The position numbers and the translations under genes were made by a program. Positions 49,905-61,965 of a stretch of 64,000 bases of DNA are shown piece after piece. The notes under the pieces are model-generated. The model was not told where the DNA came from and searched no databases. It was given only the letters and a program-made list of their open reading frames with translations. Every line of letters starts with the position of its first letter. Position 1 is the stretch's first letter. This DNA is from Fuscovulum blasticum DSM 2131 (GTDB lineage: Bacteria > Pseudomonadota > Alphaproteobacteria > Rhodobacterales > Rhodobacteraceae). The stretch covers positions 1 through 64,000 of the forward strand of contig NZ_PZKE01000015.1 in NCBI RefSeq assembly GCF_003034965.1. Direction: 5' to 3'.

Positions 49905-50861
49905 ATGATCCGTCCATCCGCCTTTACCGCGCCCGGCCGTTTCTGGCGTGGCAACCTTCACACCCATTCGACCCGCTCCGATGGCGTGCTGTCCCCGCAG
50001 GAGGTGTGCCGCCGCTACCGCGACGAAGGCTATGATTTCCTGGCCCTGACCGACCATTTCATCGGCATGTATGACTATCCGCTGGTCGATACCACGCCGT
50101 TCCGCAGCGAAGGCTTCACCACGCTGCTGGGGGCCGAGCTTCATTCGGGCGCGCAGAAGAACGGCGAGCTGTGGCATATCCTTGCAGTCGGCCTGCCGCT
50201 GGATTTCGCGCCGCCCACGACCACCAGCTTCATCGCCGATCCGGGGCAGGAGACCGGCCCCGAAATCGCCGCCCGGGCCGTGGCGGCGGGGGCCTTTGTC
50301 GCCATCGCGCATCCGCAATGGTCGGGGCTGACGCTGGAAGACGCCCGCAGCATCACCGCCGCCCATGCGGTGGAAATCTACAACCACGGCTGCGCCGCCG
50401 GCTGCGACCGGCCTGATGGCGCCGGTATCGCCGACCTCTTGCTGACCGAGGGGCGCAAGCTCTCGCTCATCGCCACCGATGACGCGCATTTCTCGGAGCC
50501 CGACCATTTCGGCGGCTGGGTCATGGTGAAGGCCACCGAGAACACGCCCGAAGCACTGCTGGCGGCGCTGAAGCGCGGCGATTTCTATTCCTCGCAGGGC
50601 CCAGAAATCCGCGACATCCGGGTCGAGGGCAACAAGGCCATCGTCGAATGTTCGGCGGCGGTGTCGGTGGTTGCCATGGGCTGGGGCACCGGCGCCAAGG
50701 GCGTGCATGGCCAGTCGATGACGCGGGCCGAAGTGCCGCTTGACCGGCTGCTGGGCAGCCCCTGGCTGCGCATCTCGGTGATCGACGCCGCCGGTCGCCG
50801 GGCCTGGTCGAACCCGATCTGGCGCGAGGAAGGGCCGAACCCGCGCCGCGCGCAGGGTTAG
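49905..50861 (+). CDS. PHP-domain phosphoesterase family protein
   Basis: The 318-residue protein has PHP metal motifs in order: GNLHTHSTRSDGVLSP, FLALTDHFIGMYDYP, LLGAELHSG, FVAIAHPQWSGLTLED, VEIYNHGCA and LIATDDAHFSEPDHFGG. PHP proteins hydrolyse phosphoesters with a trinuclear metal site; many stand-alone members are uncharacterised. The C-terminal third (SVVAMGWGTGAKGVHG onward) looks beta-rich. GAGGGAGATAGC precedes the ATG at 49905. It is divergent from the sqrR-like gene and has its own terminator. Confidence 0.88.
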   Translation: MIRPSAFTAPGRFWRGNLHTHSTRSDGVLSPQEVCRRYRDEGYDFLALTDHFIGMYDYPLVDTTPFRSEGFTTLLGAELHSGAQKNGELWHILAVGLPLDFAPPTTTSFIADPGQETGPEIAARAVAAGAFVAIAHPQWSGLTLEDARSITAAHAVEIYNHGCAAGCDRPDGAGIADLLLTEGRKLSLIATDDAHFSEPDHFGGWVMVKATENTPEALLAALKRGDFYSSQGPEIRDIRVEGNKAIVECSAAVSVVAMGWGTGAKGVHGQSMTRAEVPLDRLLGSPWLRISVIDAAGRRAWSNPIWREEGPNPRRAQG

Positions 50862-50869
50862 GGCAACTC

Positions 50870-50892
50870 GGGCGGCCGAAAGGCCGCCCTTT
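50870..50892 (+). terminator. rho-independent terminator after the PHP gene
   Basis: A perfect 8-bp stem GGGCGGCC/GGCCGCCC with a GAAA tetraloop is followed by TTTGCG, nine bases after the stop. Confidence 0.75.
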
Positions 50893-50913
50893 GCGCAGGC
50901 TGTCGGGCGGGCG

Positions 50914-51534
50914 TCAGCCCAGCGGCGCGATCAGCGCCTTCAGGGCCGCAAGCGGGTCGTCGGCGCCCCAGATTTCCTCGCCGATCCCGAAGAAATCGGT
51001 GACCGGCCCGAATTCGGCAACCAGTTCTGCCGTCAGCCCGCCTTCGGCGATGACCGGCACCTCGATCATCTCGGACCACCACTGGAACAGGTCGAAGGCC
51101 GCCTGTTCGCCCTTATCCAGCCCTGTGGTGCCGATCGGGCCGAAGGCCACATAATCCGCCGCCGCCTCGCCCGCGCTGATGCCTTCGTGCCGGGTCGGGC
51201 CGCAGAAGGCGCCGACGATGGCATCCGGCCCCAGATCCTTGCGCGCCGCCCGCACCGACCGCGCGCCGTCGGTCAGGTGAACCCCGTCCAGCCCGTGCCG
51301 TTCGGCCAGCAGGACATGCCGTTCGATCACCACCGCCACATCGCGGGCATGGGCGATTTCACGGCAGGCATCCGCCGCGCGACCCAGATCGTCGGTGTCC
51401 TTCGTGGCCAGCGCCAGCCGCAGGCAGGCGATTTCAACCGCATCCATCACCCGCGCCAGCCGGTCGGGAAAGACCTCAAGATCCAGCACGGGCGGCGTGA
51501 TCAGGGTGATCTGGGGGCGGTCGGCTTCGGCCAT
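50914..51534 (-). CDS. thiamine phosphate synthase (ThiE/TenI-like) family protein
   Basis: The approximately 206-residue TIM barrel has LITPPVLDLEVFPDRLARVMDAV at strand 1, VVIERHVLLAERHGLDGVHLTDGARSV, AFCGPTRHEGISAGEAAADYVAFGPIGTTGLDKGE and VPVIAEGGLTAELVAEF. These match the ThiE/TenI fold and phosphate-binding loops. Clear ThiE active-site residues are only partly conserved, so a TenI-like or divergent role is possible. GGAGCCGAAATC supports the start at 51534. No thiamine riboswitch is visible upstream. Confidence 0.82.
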   Translation of the reverse strand: MAEADRPQITLITPPVLDLEVFPDRLARVMDAVEIACLRLALATKDTDDLGRAADACREIAHARDVAVVIERHVLLAERHGLDGVHLTDGARSVRAARKDLGPDAIVGAFCGPTRHEGISAGEAAADYVAFGPIGTTGLDKGEQAAFDLFQWWSEMIEVPVIAEGGLTAELVAEFGPVTDFFGIGEEIWGADDPLAALKALIAPLG

Positions 51535-51680
51535 GATTTCGGCTCCGGCAAGGGGTTTCGCGCCCCTCCTAGCAGCCTTTCCGCGGCTTGACCACGGGGC
51601 CGCAATGCCTTGCCCGCCGGGCGGTGCCGGTCTATCACCCGGCTTTCCGTGACCGCCGGCGTCCAGCAAAAGGGAAAGCC

Positions 51681-52436
51681 ATGATCGACCCCGTCTTCAT
51701 CCTGGTCCGTCCGCAGATGGGCGAGAACATCGGCGGGGCCGCGCGGGCGATGCTGAACTTCGGGCTGGACCGGATGCGGATCGTCGATCCGCGCGACGGC
51801 TGGCCCAACCCGCGCGCCGCCGCCACCGCCAGCGGCGCCGGTGTCGTGCTGGACCGGGCGGGGCTGTTTCCCGATGTGGCCGGGGCCGTGGCCGACTGCG
51901 ACTTCGTGTTCGCGACCACGGCGCGCGGGCGCGAGCTGGTCAAGGAAATCGTCACCCCCGAACGCGCCATGGCCATGGCGCGGGCCCTGGTGGCCGAGGG
52001 CAAGAAGGTGGGGTTCCTGTTCGGCCCCGAACGGGCCGGGCTTGAGAACGAAGACCTGGTTCATGCCAATGTCATCGTCACCGTGCCGGTGAACCCCGAA
52101 TTCTATTCGCTGAACCTGGCGCAATGCGCGCTGTTGCTGGCCTATGAATGGCGCCGGCAGGGGGTGGCGGTGCCCGAGTCGGTGCTGGGTCTGGCGCGGA
52201 CCGACATGGCGACCCGGGTCGAGGTTGAACGGCTGGGCGACCATTTCGAAGACCGGCTTGAGGCAGCGGGCTTCTTCTTCCCGCCCGACAAGGCGCCGGG
52301 CATGAAGATCAACCTGCGAAACATGTGGGGCCGTCTGGGCCTGACCCGTGCCGAGGTGCAGACGCTGCACGGCATGTTGCGCCAGATCGCCTGGAAGCTG
52401 AAGCGCCAGGGCGAAACCGACGATCCCGAAGGGTGA
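51681..52436 (+). CDS. trmJ: tRNA (cytidine/uridine-2'-O-)-methyltransferase TrmJ-like
   Basis: The 251-residue SPOUT methyltransferase has FILVRPQMGENIGGAARAMLNFGLDRMRIVDPRDGWPN at the N-terminus. The knot motifs are GFLFGPERAGLENEDL and ANVIVTVPVNPEFYSLNLAQCALLLAYEW. The C-terminal helical tail contains LTRAEVQTLHGMLRQIAWKL. The family methylates position 32 of tRNA anticodon loops. AAAAGGGAAAGCC precedes the ATG at 51681. It is divergent from the ThiE-like gene and followed by a strong hairpin. Confidence 0.93.
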   Translation: MIDPVFILVRPQMGENIGGAARAMLNFGLDRMRIVDPRDGWPNPRAAATASGAGVVLDRAGLFPDVAGAVADCDFVFATTARGRELVKEIVTPERAMAMARALVAEGKKVGFLFGPERAGLENEDLVHANVIVTVPVNPEFYSLNLAQCALLLAYEWRRQGVAVPESVLGLARTDMATRVEVERLGDHFEDRLEAAGFFFPPDKAPGMKINLRNMWGRLGLTRAEVQTLHGMLRQIAWKLKRQGETDDPEG

Positions 52437-52443
52437 ACCGGGC

Positions 52444-52474
52444 CTTGCGGCGCGGCGCGAAGCCGCGCCGCAAG
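52444..52474 (+). terminator. strong hairpin terminator after trmJ
   Basis: A perfect 13-bp stem CTTGCGGCGCGGC/GCCGCGCCGCAAG with a 5-base loop starts eight bases after the trmJ stop. The downstream tail is short in T (CCATCTGCCTTG). Confidence 0.65.
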
Positions 52475-52515
52475 CCATCTGCCTTGTCGTCGCGGGTTCC
52501 CGCTCCTCCTCGGGC

Positions 52516-52567
52516 GGCGGGGGCGCTGCCCCCGCAGACCCCCGGGTTATTTTCGGACAGATGAAAG
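52516..52567 (+). repeat. dispersed intergenic repeat, copy 3
   Basis: GGGGGCGC..GCCCCC, then CAGACCCCCGGGTTATTTTC and GGACAGATGAAAG. This copy and copy 1 share the same ACAGATGAAAG end exactly. It lies between trmJ and murD, pointing toward murD. Confidence 0.65.
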
Positions 52568-52664
52568 CGGCGGCGGGTTTGGCCCTGATCGGGGCGATGC
52601 CCCTTTCCCTTTGCGGGCCGCTCCCCTATCCCTTGGCGCGGTAAGGGCAGCGAAGGGGCGTGGC

Positions 52665-54061
52665 ATGATCCCGGTCATCGGTTTCCAAGGGCAGAAGGTG
52701 GCCGTTCTGGGGCTTGGCCGGTCCGGTCTGGCCACGGCGCGCGCCTTGCAGGCGGGCGGCGCGCTGCCGCTTCTGTGGGATGACAGCCCCGAAGCCCGCG
52801 CCAAGGCCGAGGACGAGGGCTTTGCCCTGACCGACCTGACCCGCCAGTCCGCGCTGGACGGCGTGGCCGCGCTGATCACCAGCCCCGGCATCCCGCATCT
52901 TTACCCCGCGCCGAACCGGGTGATCGCCCGCGCGCTGGAACTGGGCGTGCCGGTGGACAATGACATCGGCCTGTTCTTCCGCAGTTGGGCCACGCCCGAA
53001 TGGGACAATTTCGAACAGGTGCCCAAGGCGGTGACGGTGACCGGCTCGAACGGCAAGTCCACCACCACGGCGCTGATCCACCATATCCTGCAGGTGGCGG
53101 GGCGGCCCTGCCAGATGGCGGGCAATATCGGCAAGGGGGTGCTGTCGATCGACCCCGCGCAGGATGGCGAGGTGGTGGTGCTGGAACTGTCCAGCTACCA
53201 GACCGACCTGGCCCGGGCGCTGACGCCGGATGTGGCCGTCTTCACCAACCTCTCGCCCGACCATCTTGACCGTCACAACGGCATGGGCGGCTATTTCGCG
53301 GCCAAGCGCCGGCTGTTCGCCGAAGGCGGGCCGGACCGCTGTGTCGTGGGCGTGGATGAGGTCGAGGGCCAGTTTCTGGCCAACCAGATGGGGCAGGGGC
53401 CGGGCGACGACCGGGTGATCCGGGTGTCTTCGGGCCAGAAGCTGGAAGGGTTCGGCTGGTCGGTCTTTGCCCGCAAGGGGTTTCTGGCCGAATGGCGCAA
53501 GGGCCGGCAGATGGCCAGCATCGACCTGCGCGAGGTGAAGGGCCTGCCCGGGGCGCATAACCACCAGAATGCCTGTGCCGCCTATGCCGCCTGCCGCAGC
53601 CTGGGGCTGGCGCCCAAGCTGATCGAACAGGCGCTGCACAGCTTTGCCGGCCTGCCGCACCGCAGCCAGTTGGTGGCCGAAAAGGATGGCGTGCGCTACA
53701 TCAACGACAGCAAGGCGACCAATGTGGACAGCGCCGCCAAGGCCCTTCAGGCCTTTCCGCGCATCCGCTGGATCGCCGGGGGCCTGGGCAAGGACGGCGG
53801 CATCGCCGCGCTGGCGCCCTGTCTGCCGGCGGTGGTGAAGGCCTATCTGATTGGCCATTCGGCGCGCGACTTCGCCCTGCAGATCGGCGACACCCCGCAT
53901 GAGATCTGCGAAACGATGGACCGCGCGGTGGCCCGCGCCGCCGAAGAGGCGCAGCCGGGCGAGGTGGTCTTGCTGGCCCCGGCGGCGGCCAGCTTCGACC
54001 AGTATCCCAACTTCGAAAAGCGCGGCGAGCATTTCACCGCGCTGGTGCAGGCCCGTCTCGG

Positions 54062-54065
<4 letters not shown>
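52665..54065 (+). CDS. murD: UDP-N-acetylmuramoyl-L-alanine--D-glutamate ligase
   Basis: The 466-residue Mur ligase adds D-Glu to UDP-MurNAc-L-Ala. The N-terminal Rossmann segment is [17 protein letters not shown]. The ATP loop is [18 protein letters not shown], central motifs are [11 protein letters not shown] and [12 protein letters not shown], and the C-terminal domain has [27 protein letters not shown]. The start at 52665 gives [16 protein letters not shown]. It opens the division/cell-wall cluster seen in the window and overlaps the following methyltransferase gene (GTGA). Confidence 0.97.
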
Positions 54066-55752
<1,687 letters not shown>

Positions 55753-55820
55753 TTAGACTTTGCGGCACGGACCCGGGGAAAACATCCGGGCCAGAGGCAG
55801 AAGTTCGAGGCGGTATTCCC

Positions 55821-56984
55821 ATGACTGAGATGGTCTATGGCTCTTCTCCGGCTGCGGTGCGCGAGCCGGTTTTGCCGCGCTGGTGGCGCACGATCGACAA
55901 ATGGTCGCTGACTTCGGTCTTCGTGCTGTTCGGGATCGGGCTTCTGCTGGGGCTTGCCGCCTCGGTGCCGCTGGCCAGCCGCAACGGGCTTGAACCCTAT
56001 TTCTACGTCCAGAAACAGGCGATCTTCGGCATCATGGGCCTGTCGGTCATGGTGGGCGTGTCGATGCTGTCGCCGGCCATCGTGCGCCGGCTGGGGATCG
56101 TGGGCTTTGCGGCCGCGCTGGTGATGGTGATGCTGCTGCCGCTGGTCGGCCAGGACCACGGCAAGGGCGCCGTGCGCTGGCTGTCGCTGGGCGGCTTCTC
56201 GCTGCAACCGTCCGAATTCCTGAAGCCCGGCTTCGTGATCGTCACCGCCTGGCTGATCGCCGCCGCGCAAGACATCAACGGCCCGCCGGGCCGGCTGATC
56301 TCGTTCGGGCTGATGACCTTCGTCGTAGGCTTTCTGGCCCTGCAACCCGACTTCGGCCAGTCGGCTCTGGTCGTCTTTGCCTGGGGTGTGATCTATTTCG
56401 TCGGCGGCGCCTCGATCGTGCTGATCCTTGGCATCGGCGGGCTGGTCGGGCTGGCCGGCTTCATCGCCTATGGCGCCTCCGAACACTTTGCCCGCCGGAT
56501 CGACGGCTTCCTGTCGCCCGATGTGGACCCGCGCACCCAGCTTGGCTATGCCGCCAACGCCATTCAGGAAGGCGGCTTCTTCGGCGTGGGCGTGGGCGAG
56601 GGGCAGGTGAAGTGGTCGCTGCCCGATGCCCATACCGACTTCATCATCGCCGTCGCGGCCGAGGAATACGGCCTGATCCTGGTGCTGATGATCCTGGGCC
56701 TGTTCGGCGTGGTCGTGGTGCGGTCGCTGATGCGGCTGATGTCCGAGAATGACCCCTTCACCCGGCTGGCCGGGTCGGGGCTGGCCTGCGTCTTCGGCGT
56801 GCAGGCGATGATCAACATGGGTGTTGCCGTGCGGCTGCTGCCCGCCAAGGGGATGACGCTGCCCTTCGTCAGCTACGGCGGGTCGTCGCTGATCGCGGCG
56901 GGGCTGACGGTTGGGATGCTGCTGGCGCTGACGCGGTCGCGGCCGCGCGACCGCATGGCGGAACTGTTCGGGAGGCGGCGCTGA
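55821..56984 (+). CDS. ftsW: peptidoglycan glycosyltransferase FtsW
   Basis: The 387-residue SEDS-family membrane enzyme has about ten helices. Characteristic blocks are [38 protein letters not shown], the catalytic-loop region [59 protein letters not shown] and [16 protein letters not shown]. It polymerises septal peptidoglycan with its partner FtsI. GAGGCGG precedes the ATG. Its stop overlaps murG as TGATG. Confidence 0.97.
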   Translation: MTEMVYGSSPAAVREPVLPRWWRTIDKWSLTSVFVLFGIGLLLGLAASVPLASRNGLEPYFYVQKQAIFGIMGLSVMVGVSMLSPAIVRRLGIVGFAAALVMVMLLPLVGQDHGKGAVRWLSLGGFSLQPSEFLKPGFVIVTAWLIAAAQDINGPPGRLISFGLMTFVVGFLALQPDFGQSALVVFAWGVIYFVGGASIVLILGIGGLVGLAGFIAYGASEHFARRIDGFLSPDVDPRTQLGYAANAIQEGGFFGVGVGEGQVKWSLPDAHTDFIIAVAAEEYGLILVLMILGLFGVVVVRSLMRLMSENDPFTRLAGSGLACVFGVQAMINMGVAVRLLPAKGMTLPFVSYGGSSLIAAGLTVGMLLALTRSRPRDRMAELFGRRR

Positions 56985-58114
56985 TGGCCGGCACGGACAC
57001 TGGAACTGACAAGGGTTCGGACAAGGGCAAGCTGCTGCTGATCGCCGCCGGCGGCACCGGCGGGCACATGTTCCCCGCGCAGGCGCTGGCCGAGGCGATG
57101 CTGGCGCGCGGCTGGCGGGTGAAACTGTCTACTGATGACCGGGGCGCGCGCTATGCCGGCGGCTTTCCGGCGGCGGTGCAGGTTGAAAAGGTGGGCTCTG
57201 CCACCTTTGCCCGTGGCGGGATCGGCGCGAAACTGGCGGTGCCCTTCCGCATTGCCGGCGGTGTGCTGGGGGCCGTGCTGGCCCTTCTGCGCGACAAGCC
57301 CGCCGTCGTGGTGGGCTTTGGCGGCTATCCCACGATTCCGGCGCTGTCGGCGGCCTTCCTGCTGCGGCGGCCGCGCATGATCCATGAACAGAACGGCATC
57401 CTGGGCCGGGTGAACCAGCTTTTCGCCCCGCGCGTCGACCGCGTGGCCTGCGGCACCTGGCCGACCGTGCTGCCCGACGGGGTGGAAGGCATCCCGACCG
57501 GCAACCCCGTGCGCGCCACCGTGCGCGAACGCGCCGCCGCGCCCTATATCCCGCCGGGCGATTACCCGATGTCGGTGGTGGTGATCGGCGGCAGCCAGGG
57601 CGCGCGCATCCTGTCGGATGTGGTGCCCGCCGCCTTTGCCCTGCTGTCTGACACCCTGCGTGCCAACCTGCGCGTGGCCCATCAGGCCCGGGATGAGGAT
57701 GCCGAACGCGCCGCCGCCGCCTATGCCGCGGCGGGCATCCATGCCGAGATCGCGCCCTTCTTCACCGACATTCCCCGCCGCCTGTCCGAGGCGCAACTGG
57801 TGATCAGCCGGTCCGGCGCCTCGTCGGTGGCCGACATCTCGGTGATCGGCCGCCCGTCGATCCTGATCCCCTATGCCGCCGCCACCGGCGACCACCAGAC
57901 CGCCAATGCCCGGGGCCTGGCCGAGGCGGGGGCCGCCGTGGTGATCCCGGAAAAGCTGCTTGACCCTGCCACGCTGGCGGGCCACATGGCCGCGATCCTT
58001 GACGCACCCCAGGCGGCCGAGACCATGGCGCAGAACGCGCTGGCCCAGGGGCGCCCCGATGCGACCGAACGCCTGGTCGCCCTTGTCGAAGACCTTGCCG
58101 GAGATCTTGCATGA
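56984..58114 (+). CDS. murG: UDP-GlcNAc--lipid I N-acetylglucosaminyltransferase
   Basis: The 376-residue GT28 enzyme makes lipid II at the inner face of the membrane. The N-terminal glycine loop is [20 protein letters not shown]. Acceptor-domain blocks are [37 protein letters not shown]. Donor-domain blocks are [15 protein letters not shown] and [35 protein letters not shown]. It is coupled to ftsW (TGATG) and murC (ATGA). Confidence 0.97.
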   Translation: MAGTDTGTDKGSDKGKLLLIAAGGTGGHMFPAQALAEAMLARGWRVKLSTDDRGARYAGGFPAAVQVEKVGSATFARGGIGAKLAVPFRIAGGVLGAVLALLRDKPAVVVGFGGYPTIPALSAAFLLRRPRMIHEQNGILGRVNQLFAPRVDRVACGTWPTVLPDGVEGIPTGNPVRATVRERAAAPYIPPGDYPMSVVVIGGSQGARILSDVVPAAFALLSDTLRANLRVAHQARDEDAERAAAAYAAAGIHAEIAPFFTDIPRRLSEAQLVISRSGASSVADISVIGRPSILIPYAAATGDHQTANARGLAEAGAAVVIPEKLLDPATLAGHMAAILDAPQAAETMAQNALAQGRPDATERLVALVEDLAGDLA

Positions 58115-59535
58115 ACGCCGCCACCAAACTGCCGCTGGAATTGGGGCCCATCCATTTTGTCGGCATCGGCGGCATCGGCATGTCGGGCATCGCCGAAGTG
58201 CTGATCACGCTGGGCTACCGGGTGCAGGGATCGGATGCCAAGGCATCGAAGATCACCGACCGGCTGGTGAAACTGGGCGCCACCTTCTTCGAAGGCCAGC
58301 GGGCCGAGAACATCGGCGAAGCCGCGGTGGTGGTGATCTCCAGCGCCATCAAGAAGGGCAACCCCGAGCTTGAGGAAGCCCGCCGCAAGAAGCTGCCGGT
58401 CGTCCGCCGCGCCGAAATGCTGGCCGAACTGATGCGCCTGCGTTCGAACATCGCCGTGGCGGGAACCCATGGCAAGACCACCACCACCACCATGGTCGCC
58501 ACTCTGCTGGACAAGGGCGGCTTCGATCCGACCGTGATCAACGGCGGCGTGATCCATGCCTATGGCAGCAACGCCCGCGCCGGGGCGGGCGAATGGATGG
58601 TGGTCGAGGCCGATGAAAGCGACGGCAGCTTCAACCGCCTGCCGGCGACCATCGCCATCGTCACCAACATCGACCCCGAGCATATGGAGCATTGGGGCAC
58701 CATCGAGAACCTGCGCAAAGGCTTTCTCGATTTCGTCTCGAACATCCCGTTCTACGGCCTTGCCGTCTGCTGCACCGATCACCCCGAGGTGCAGGCGCTG
58801 GTCGGCCGCGTCACCGACCGCCGGGTGGTGACCTTCGGCTTCAACGCCCAGGCCGACATCCGCGCCGTGAACCTGACCTTCGACGGCGCCACCTCGAAAT
58901 TCGACATCCTGTTGCAGAACGAAGGCGCGGACTCCCGCATCGAAGGCTGCAGCCTGCCGATGCCGGGCCAGCACAACGTCTCGAACGCGCTGGCCGCCGT
59001 GGCGGTGGCCCGCCATCTGGGCATGAAGCGCGACGAGATCCGCGAGGCGCTGGCGGGCTTCGCCGGCGTCAACCGCCGCTTCACCAAGGTGGCCGAGGTG
59101 AACGGCGTCGCCATCATCGACGATTACGGCCATCATCCGGTGGAAATCGCCGCCGTGCTGAAGGCCGCCCGTCAGGCGGTGTCGGGCACGCCGGGCGCAC
59201 GGGTGATCGCGGTCCACCAGCCGCACCGCTACAGCCGCCTGTCGAACCTGTTCGACGATTTCTGCACCTGTTTCAACGAAGCCGATGTCGTCGGCATCGC
59301 CGAGGTCTATGCCGCGGGCGAAGACCCGATCCCCGGCGCCAGCCGCGACGATCTGGTTGCCGGGCTGATTGCCCATGGCCACCGCCACGCCCGCGCCGTG
59401 ATTGATGAACCCGATCTGGCCCGGCTGTTCCGCGAACAGGCCCGCCCGGGTGACATCTTCGTCTGTCTGGGCGCAGGCACCATCAGCGCCTGGGCCAATG
59501 CCCTGCCGGCCCGGCTGATCGGACAGGCCGCATGA
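58111..59535 (+). CDS. murC: UDP-N-acetylmuramate--L-alanine ligase
   Basis: The 474-residue Mur ligase has an N-terminal Rossmann segment [18 protein letters not shown] and an ATP loop [18 protein letters not shown]. Central motifs are [14 protein letters not shown] and [12 protein letters not shown], and the C-terminal domain has [17 protein letters not shown] and [13 protein letters not shown]. It adds L-Ala to UDP-MurNAc. It overlaps murG upstream and the first DUF2484 gene downstream, both as ATGA. Confidence 0.98.
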   Translation: MNAATKLPLELGPIHFVGIGGIGMSGIAEVLITLGYRVQGSDAKASKITDRLVKLGATFFEGQRAENIGEAAVVVISSAIKKGNPELEEARRKKLPVVRRAEMLAELMRLRSNIAVAGTHGKTTTTTMVATLLDKGGFDPTVINGGVIHAYGSNARAGAGEWMVVEADESDGSFNRLPATIAIVTNIDPEHMEHWGTIENLRKGFLDFVSNIPFYGLAVCCTDHPEVQALVGRVTDRRVVTFGFNAQADIRAVNLTFDGATSKFDILLQNEGADSRIEGCSLPMPGQHNVSNALAAVAVARHLGMKRDEIREALAGFAGVNRRFTKVAEVNGVAIIDDYGHHPVEIAAVLKAARQAVSGTPGARVIAVHQPHRYSRLSNLFDDFCTCFNEADVVGIAEVYAAGEDPIPGASRDDLVAGLIAHGHRHARAVIDEPDLARLFREQARPGDIFVCLGAGTISAWANALPARLIGQAA

Positions 59536-59804
59536 GCGGCCCCGCCTTCACCGCCTGCCTTTGGGTGATCGCCGCTGCCGCCACCGCCCTGCTGCCGATG
59601 CGGGCGCAGATGCTGCCCGGTCTGGTGCTGCTGATCGCCGCGCCCGGTCTGGTTGGCTGGATCGGCGTCGTGCATGGCTGGCTCTGGACCGTGCCGGCGG
59701 TGCTGGCCTTTGTCTCGATGTTCCGCCGCCCGCTGGCTTACCTGCTGCATCGCCTGACCGGCTGGCCGCCCCTGCGCCCGCAAGGGCCGGAGGGCCGGGC
59801 ATGA
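59532..59804 (+). CDS. DUF2484 small membrane protein, copy 1
   Basis: The 90-residue protein has about three membrane helices: [46 protein letters not shown] and [15 protein letters not shown], ending in a basic Pro-rich tail. It matches DUF2484, a family located between murC and murB in Rhodobacterales. It is coupled by ATGA to murC and to a second DUF2484 gene. A role in wall synthesis or division is inferred only from position. Confidence 0.85.
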   Translation: MSGPAFTACLWVIAAAATALLPMRAQMLPGLVLLIAAPGLVGWIGVVHGWLWTVPAVLAFVSMFRRPLAYLLHRLTGWPPLRPQGPEGRA

Positions 59805-60037
59805 TCGCGCCGCTGACGCTTGCCTGCCTCTGGCTGATCGCGGCGAATGTGATCGCGATGCTGCCCTCGCGCGATCACCACTGGCGGGCCGCTTACGCGC
59901 TGATCGTCGTGGGCATCCCGCTCTTGGGCTGGGTCACCTGGCAGGCCGGTCCGGTCTGGGGGCTGATCCTTCTGGGCGCCGGCGCCAGCATCCTGCGCTG
60001 GCCGCTGATCCACCTGCTCCGCCGGATGCGCGGCTAG
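59801..60037 (+). CDS. DUF2484 small membrane protein, copy 2
   Basis: The 78-residue paralogue of the preceding gene shares the frame [22 protein letters not shown], then [35 protein letters not shown] with LHLLRRM-type ending. The shared L-x-x-A-C-L-W-x-I-A-A opening and the RxP-L-x-x-L-L-x-R ending indicate tandem duplication. It starts inside the previous stop (ATGA). Function unknown. Confidence 0.83.
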   Translation: MIAPLTLACLWLIAANVIAMLPSRDHHWRAAYALIVVGIPLLGWVTWQAGPVWGLILLGAGASILRWPLIHLLRRMRG

Positions 60038-60089
60038 GGCAGGGTGGCCCGGCCTTGCCCGGGCGGGGCAACCCGTCTACCACAGCGCC

Positions 60090-61013
60090 ATGACCCAGCT
60101 TCCCACCCCCCGCGGCGCCCTGACGCCCAACCGTCCCCTGTCCGATCTGACCTGGCTGCGTGTCGGCGGGCCGGCCGACTGGCTGTTCCAGCCCGCGGAT
60201 GAAGACGATCTGGCCGCCTTCCTGCGTGACCTTGATCCTGCGATTGCCGTCTTTCCCATGGGCGTCGGGTCGAACCTGATCGTGCGCGATGGCGGCATCC
60301 GCGCGGTGGTGATCCGGCTTGGCCGCGGCTTCAACGGCATTTCGGTCGAGGGCGAGGCCGTCACCGCCGGGGCGGCGGCGCTGGATTCCCATGTCGCCCG
60401 CCGTGCCGCCGAAGCGGGCCGCGACCTGACCTTCCTGCGCACCATTCCCGGCAGTATCGGCGGCGCGGTGCGGATGAACGCGGGCTGCTACGGGCAGTAT
60501 GTGGCCGATGTGCTGGACAGTATCCGCATCGTCACCCGGCAGGGCCGCATCGAGACGCTGCCCGCCTCGGCGCTGAACCTGCGCTACCGCCAGTCCGACC
60601 TGCCCGAAGGGGCGGTGATCATCGGCGCCACCTTCCGCGCGCCCGCCGGCGACCCCGCCGCGCTGGCCGCCCGGATGGACGAACAACTGGCCCGCCGCGA
60701 TGCCAGCCAGCCCACGAAAGACCGTTCCGCCGGCTCCACCTTCCGCAATCCGGCCGGGTTTTCCAGCACCGGCAGGGCCGATGACACGCATGAACTGAAG
60801 GCGTGGAAGGTGATCGAGAACGCCGGGATGCGCGGTGCCATGCGGGGGGGCGCGCAGATGTCGCCGATGCACGCCAACTTCCTGATCAACACCGGGGGGG
60901 CAACGGCCGCCGATCTGGAAGATCTTGGCGAGGAAGTGCGAAAAAAGGTTTTCCAAAACAGCGGCATCACGTTAGAGTGGGAAATCATGCGCGTCGGAGA
61001 ACGCGCGACATAA
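60090..61013 (+). CDS. murB: UDP-N-acetylenolpyruvoylglucosamine reductase
   Basis: The 307-residue FAD enzyme reduces enolpyruvyl-UDP-GlcNAc to UDP-MurNAc. FAD-binding blocks are [37 protein letters not shown] and [22 protein letters not shown]. The catalytic Ser lies in [11 protein letters not shown] and the closing segment is [23 protein letters not shown] with a terminal Glu region [11 protein letters not shown]. The ATG at 60090 gives the usual length. It is in the cluster between DUF2484 and ddl. Confidence 0.97.
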   Translation: MTQLPTPRGALTPNRPLSDLTWLRVGGPADWLFQPADEDDLAAFLRDLDPAIAVFPMGVGSNLIVRDGGIRAVVIRLGRGFNGISVEGEAVTAGAAALDSHVARRAAEAGRDLTFLRTIPGSIGGAVRMNAGCYGQYVADVLDSIRIVTRQGRIETLPASALNLRYRQSDLPEGAVIIGATFRAPAGDPAALAARMDEQLARRDASQPTKDRSAGSTFRNPAGFSSTGRADDTHELKAWKVIENAGMRGAMRGGAQMSPMHANFLINTGGATAADLEDLGEEVRKKVFQNSGITLEWEIMRVGERAT

Positions 61014-61047
61014 GACTGAGGGGCGCAAAGCCCCCGTGAGGCAGTAA

Positions 61048-61965
61048 ATGGCGGCGGGATCGGGCAGATTTCCCCGCGTGGCGGTTTTGAAAGGTGGCAT
61101 GTCCGCCGAGCGCGAGGTTTCCCTCGTCTCGGGCCGTGAATGCGCCAAGGCGTTGCGCGAGGCCGGGTATGAGGTGGTCGAGGTCGATGCGGGCCGCGAT
61201 CTTCCTGATGTGCTTTCGGCGATGAAGCCGGATGTCGTGTTCAACGCGCTGCATGGCCGCTGGGGCGAAGACGGCTGCGTGCAGGGCATCCTGGAATGGC
61301 TGCACATCCCCTATACCAATTCCGGCGTGCTGGCTTCGGCCCTGGCGATGGACAAGCAGCGCACCAAGGAAATCTACCGGGCCGAAGGCCTGCCGGTGGC
61401 CGACAGCGTGGTCGCCACGCGCGAGGCAGTGGAAGCGGGCCATGTCCTGCCGCCGCCCTATGTGGTCAAGCCGTTCAACGAAGGCTCGTCGGTCGGCGTC
61501 TATATCATTCATCCCGGCTCGAACGCGCCGCGGCTGGCGTCGTCCATGCCCGCGCGGGTGATGGTGGAAACCTATGCGCCGGGCCGCGAACTCAGCATCT
61601 CGGTGATGGGCGACCGCGCCCTGGCGGTGACCGACATCATCACTGACGGCTGGTATGACTACGATGCGAAATACAAGCCGGGGGGCAGCCGGCATCAACT
61701 GCCCGCGAACATGCCCGCCGAGATCACCGAGGCCTGCCTTGACTATGCGCTGCGCGCGCACAAGGCGCTTGGCTGCCGGGGTCTCAGCCGCACCGACATC
61801 CGCTGGGATGATACCCGCGGTCTGGACGGGCTGATCCTGCTGGAAACCAACACCCAGCCGGGCATGACGCCCACGTCGCTGGCGCCCGAACAGGCGGCCT
61901 TCTGCGGAATTTCCTTCCCGCAGCTTTGCGACTGGATCGTGAGGGACGCGTCATGCGATCGCTGA
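61048..61965 (+). CDS. ddl: D-alanine--D-alanine ligase
   Basis: The 305-residue ATP-grasp ligase makes D-Ala-D-Ala. Conserved blocks are RVAVLKGGMSAEREVSLVSGREC, VFNALHGRWGEDGCVQGILEWLHIPYTNSGVLASALAMDK, VKPFNEGSSVGVYI and RTDIRWDDT with LILLETNTQPGMTPTSLAPEQA. GTGAGGCAGTAA precedes the ATG. Its last 13 bases overlap ftsQ. Confidence 0.97.
   Translation: MAAGSGRFPRVAVLKGGMSAEREVSLVSGRECAKALREAGYEVVEVDAGRDLPDVLSAMKPDVVFNALHGRWGEDGCVQGILEWLHIPYTNSGVLASALAMDKQRTKEIYRAEGLPVADSVVATREAVEAGHVLPPPYVVKPFNEGSSVGVYIIHPGSNAPRLASSMPARVMVETYAPGRELSISVMGDRALAVTDIITDGWYDYDAKYKPGGSRHQLPANMPAEITEACLDYALRAHKALGCRGLSRTDIRWDDTRGLDGLILLETNTQPGMTPTSLAPEQAAFCGISFPQLCDWIVRDASCDR

Noticed and set aside
51535-51680. 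Possible TPP riboswitch before the ThiE-like gene
   Set aside because: No CTGAGA or ACCCTTTGAACCTGATCTGG-like core is visible in the gap or in the ynjB leader.
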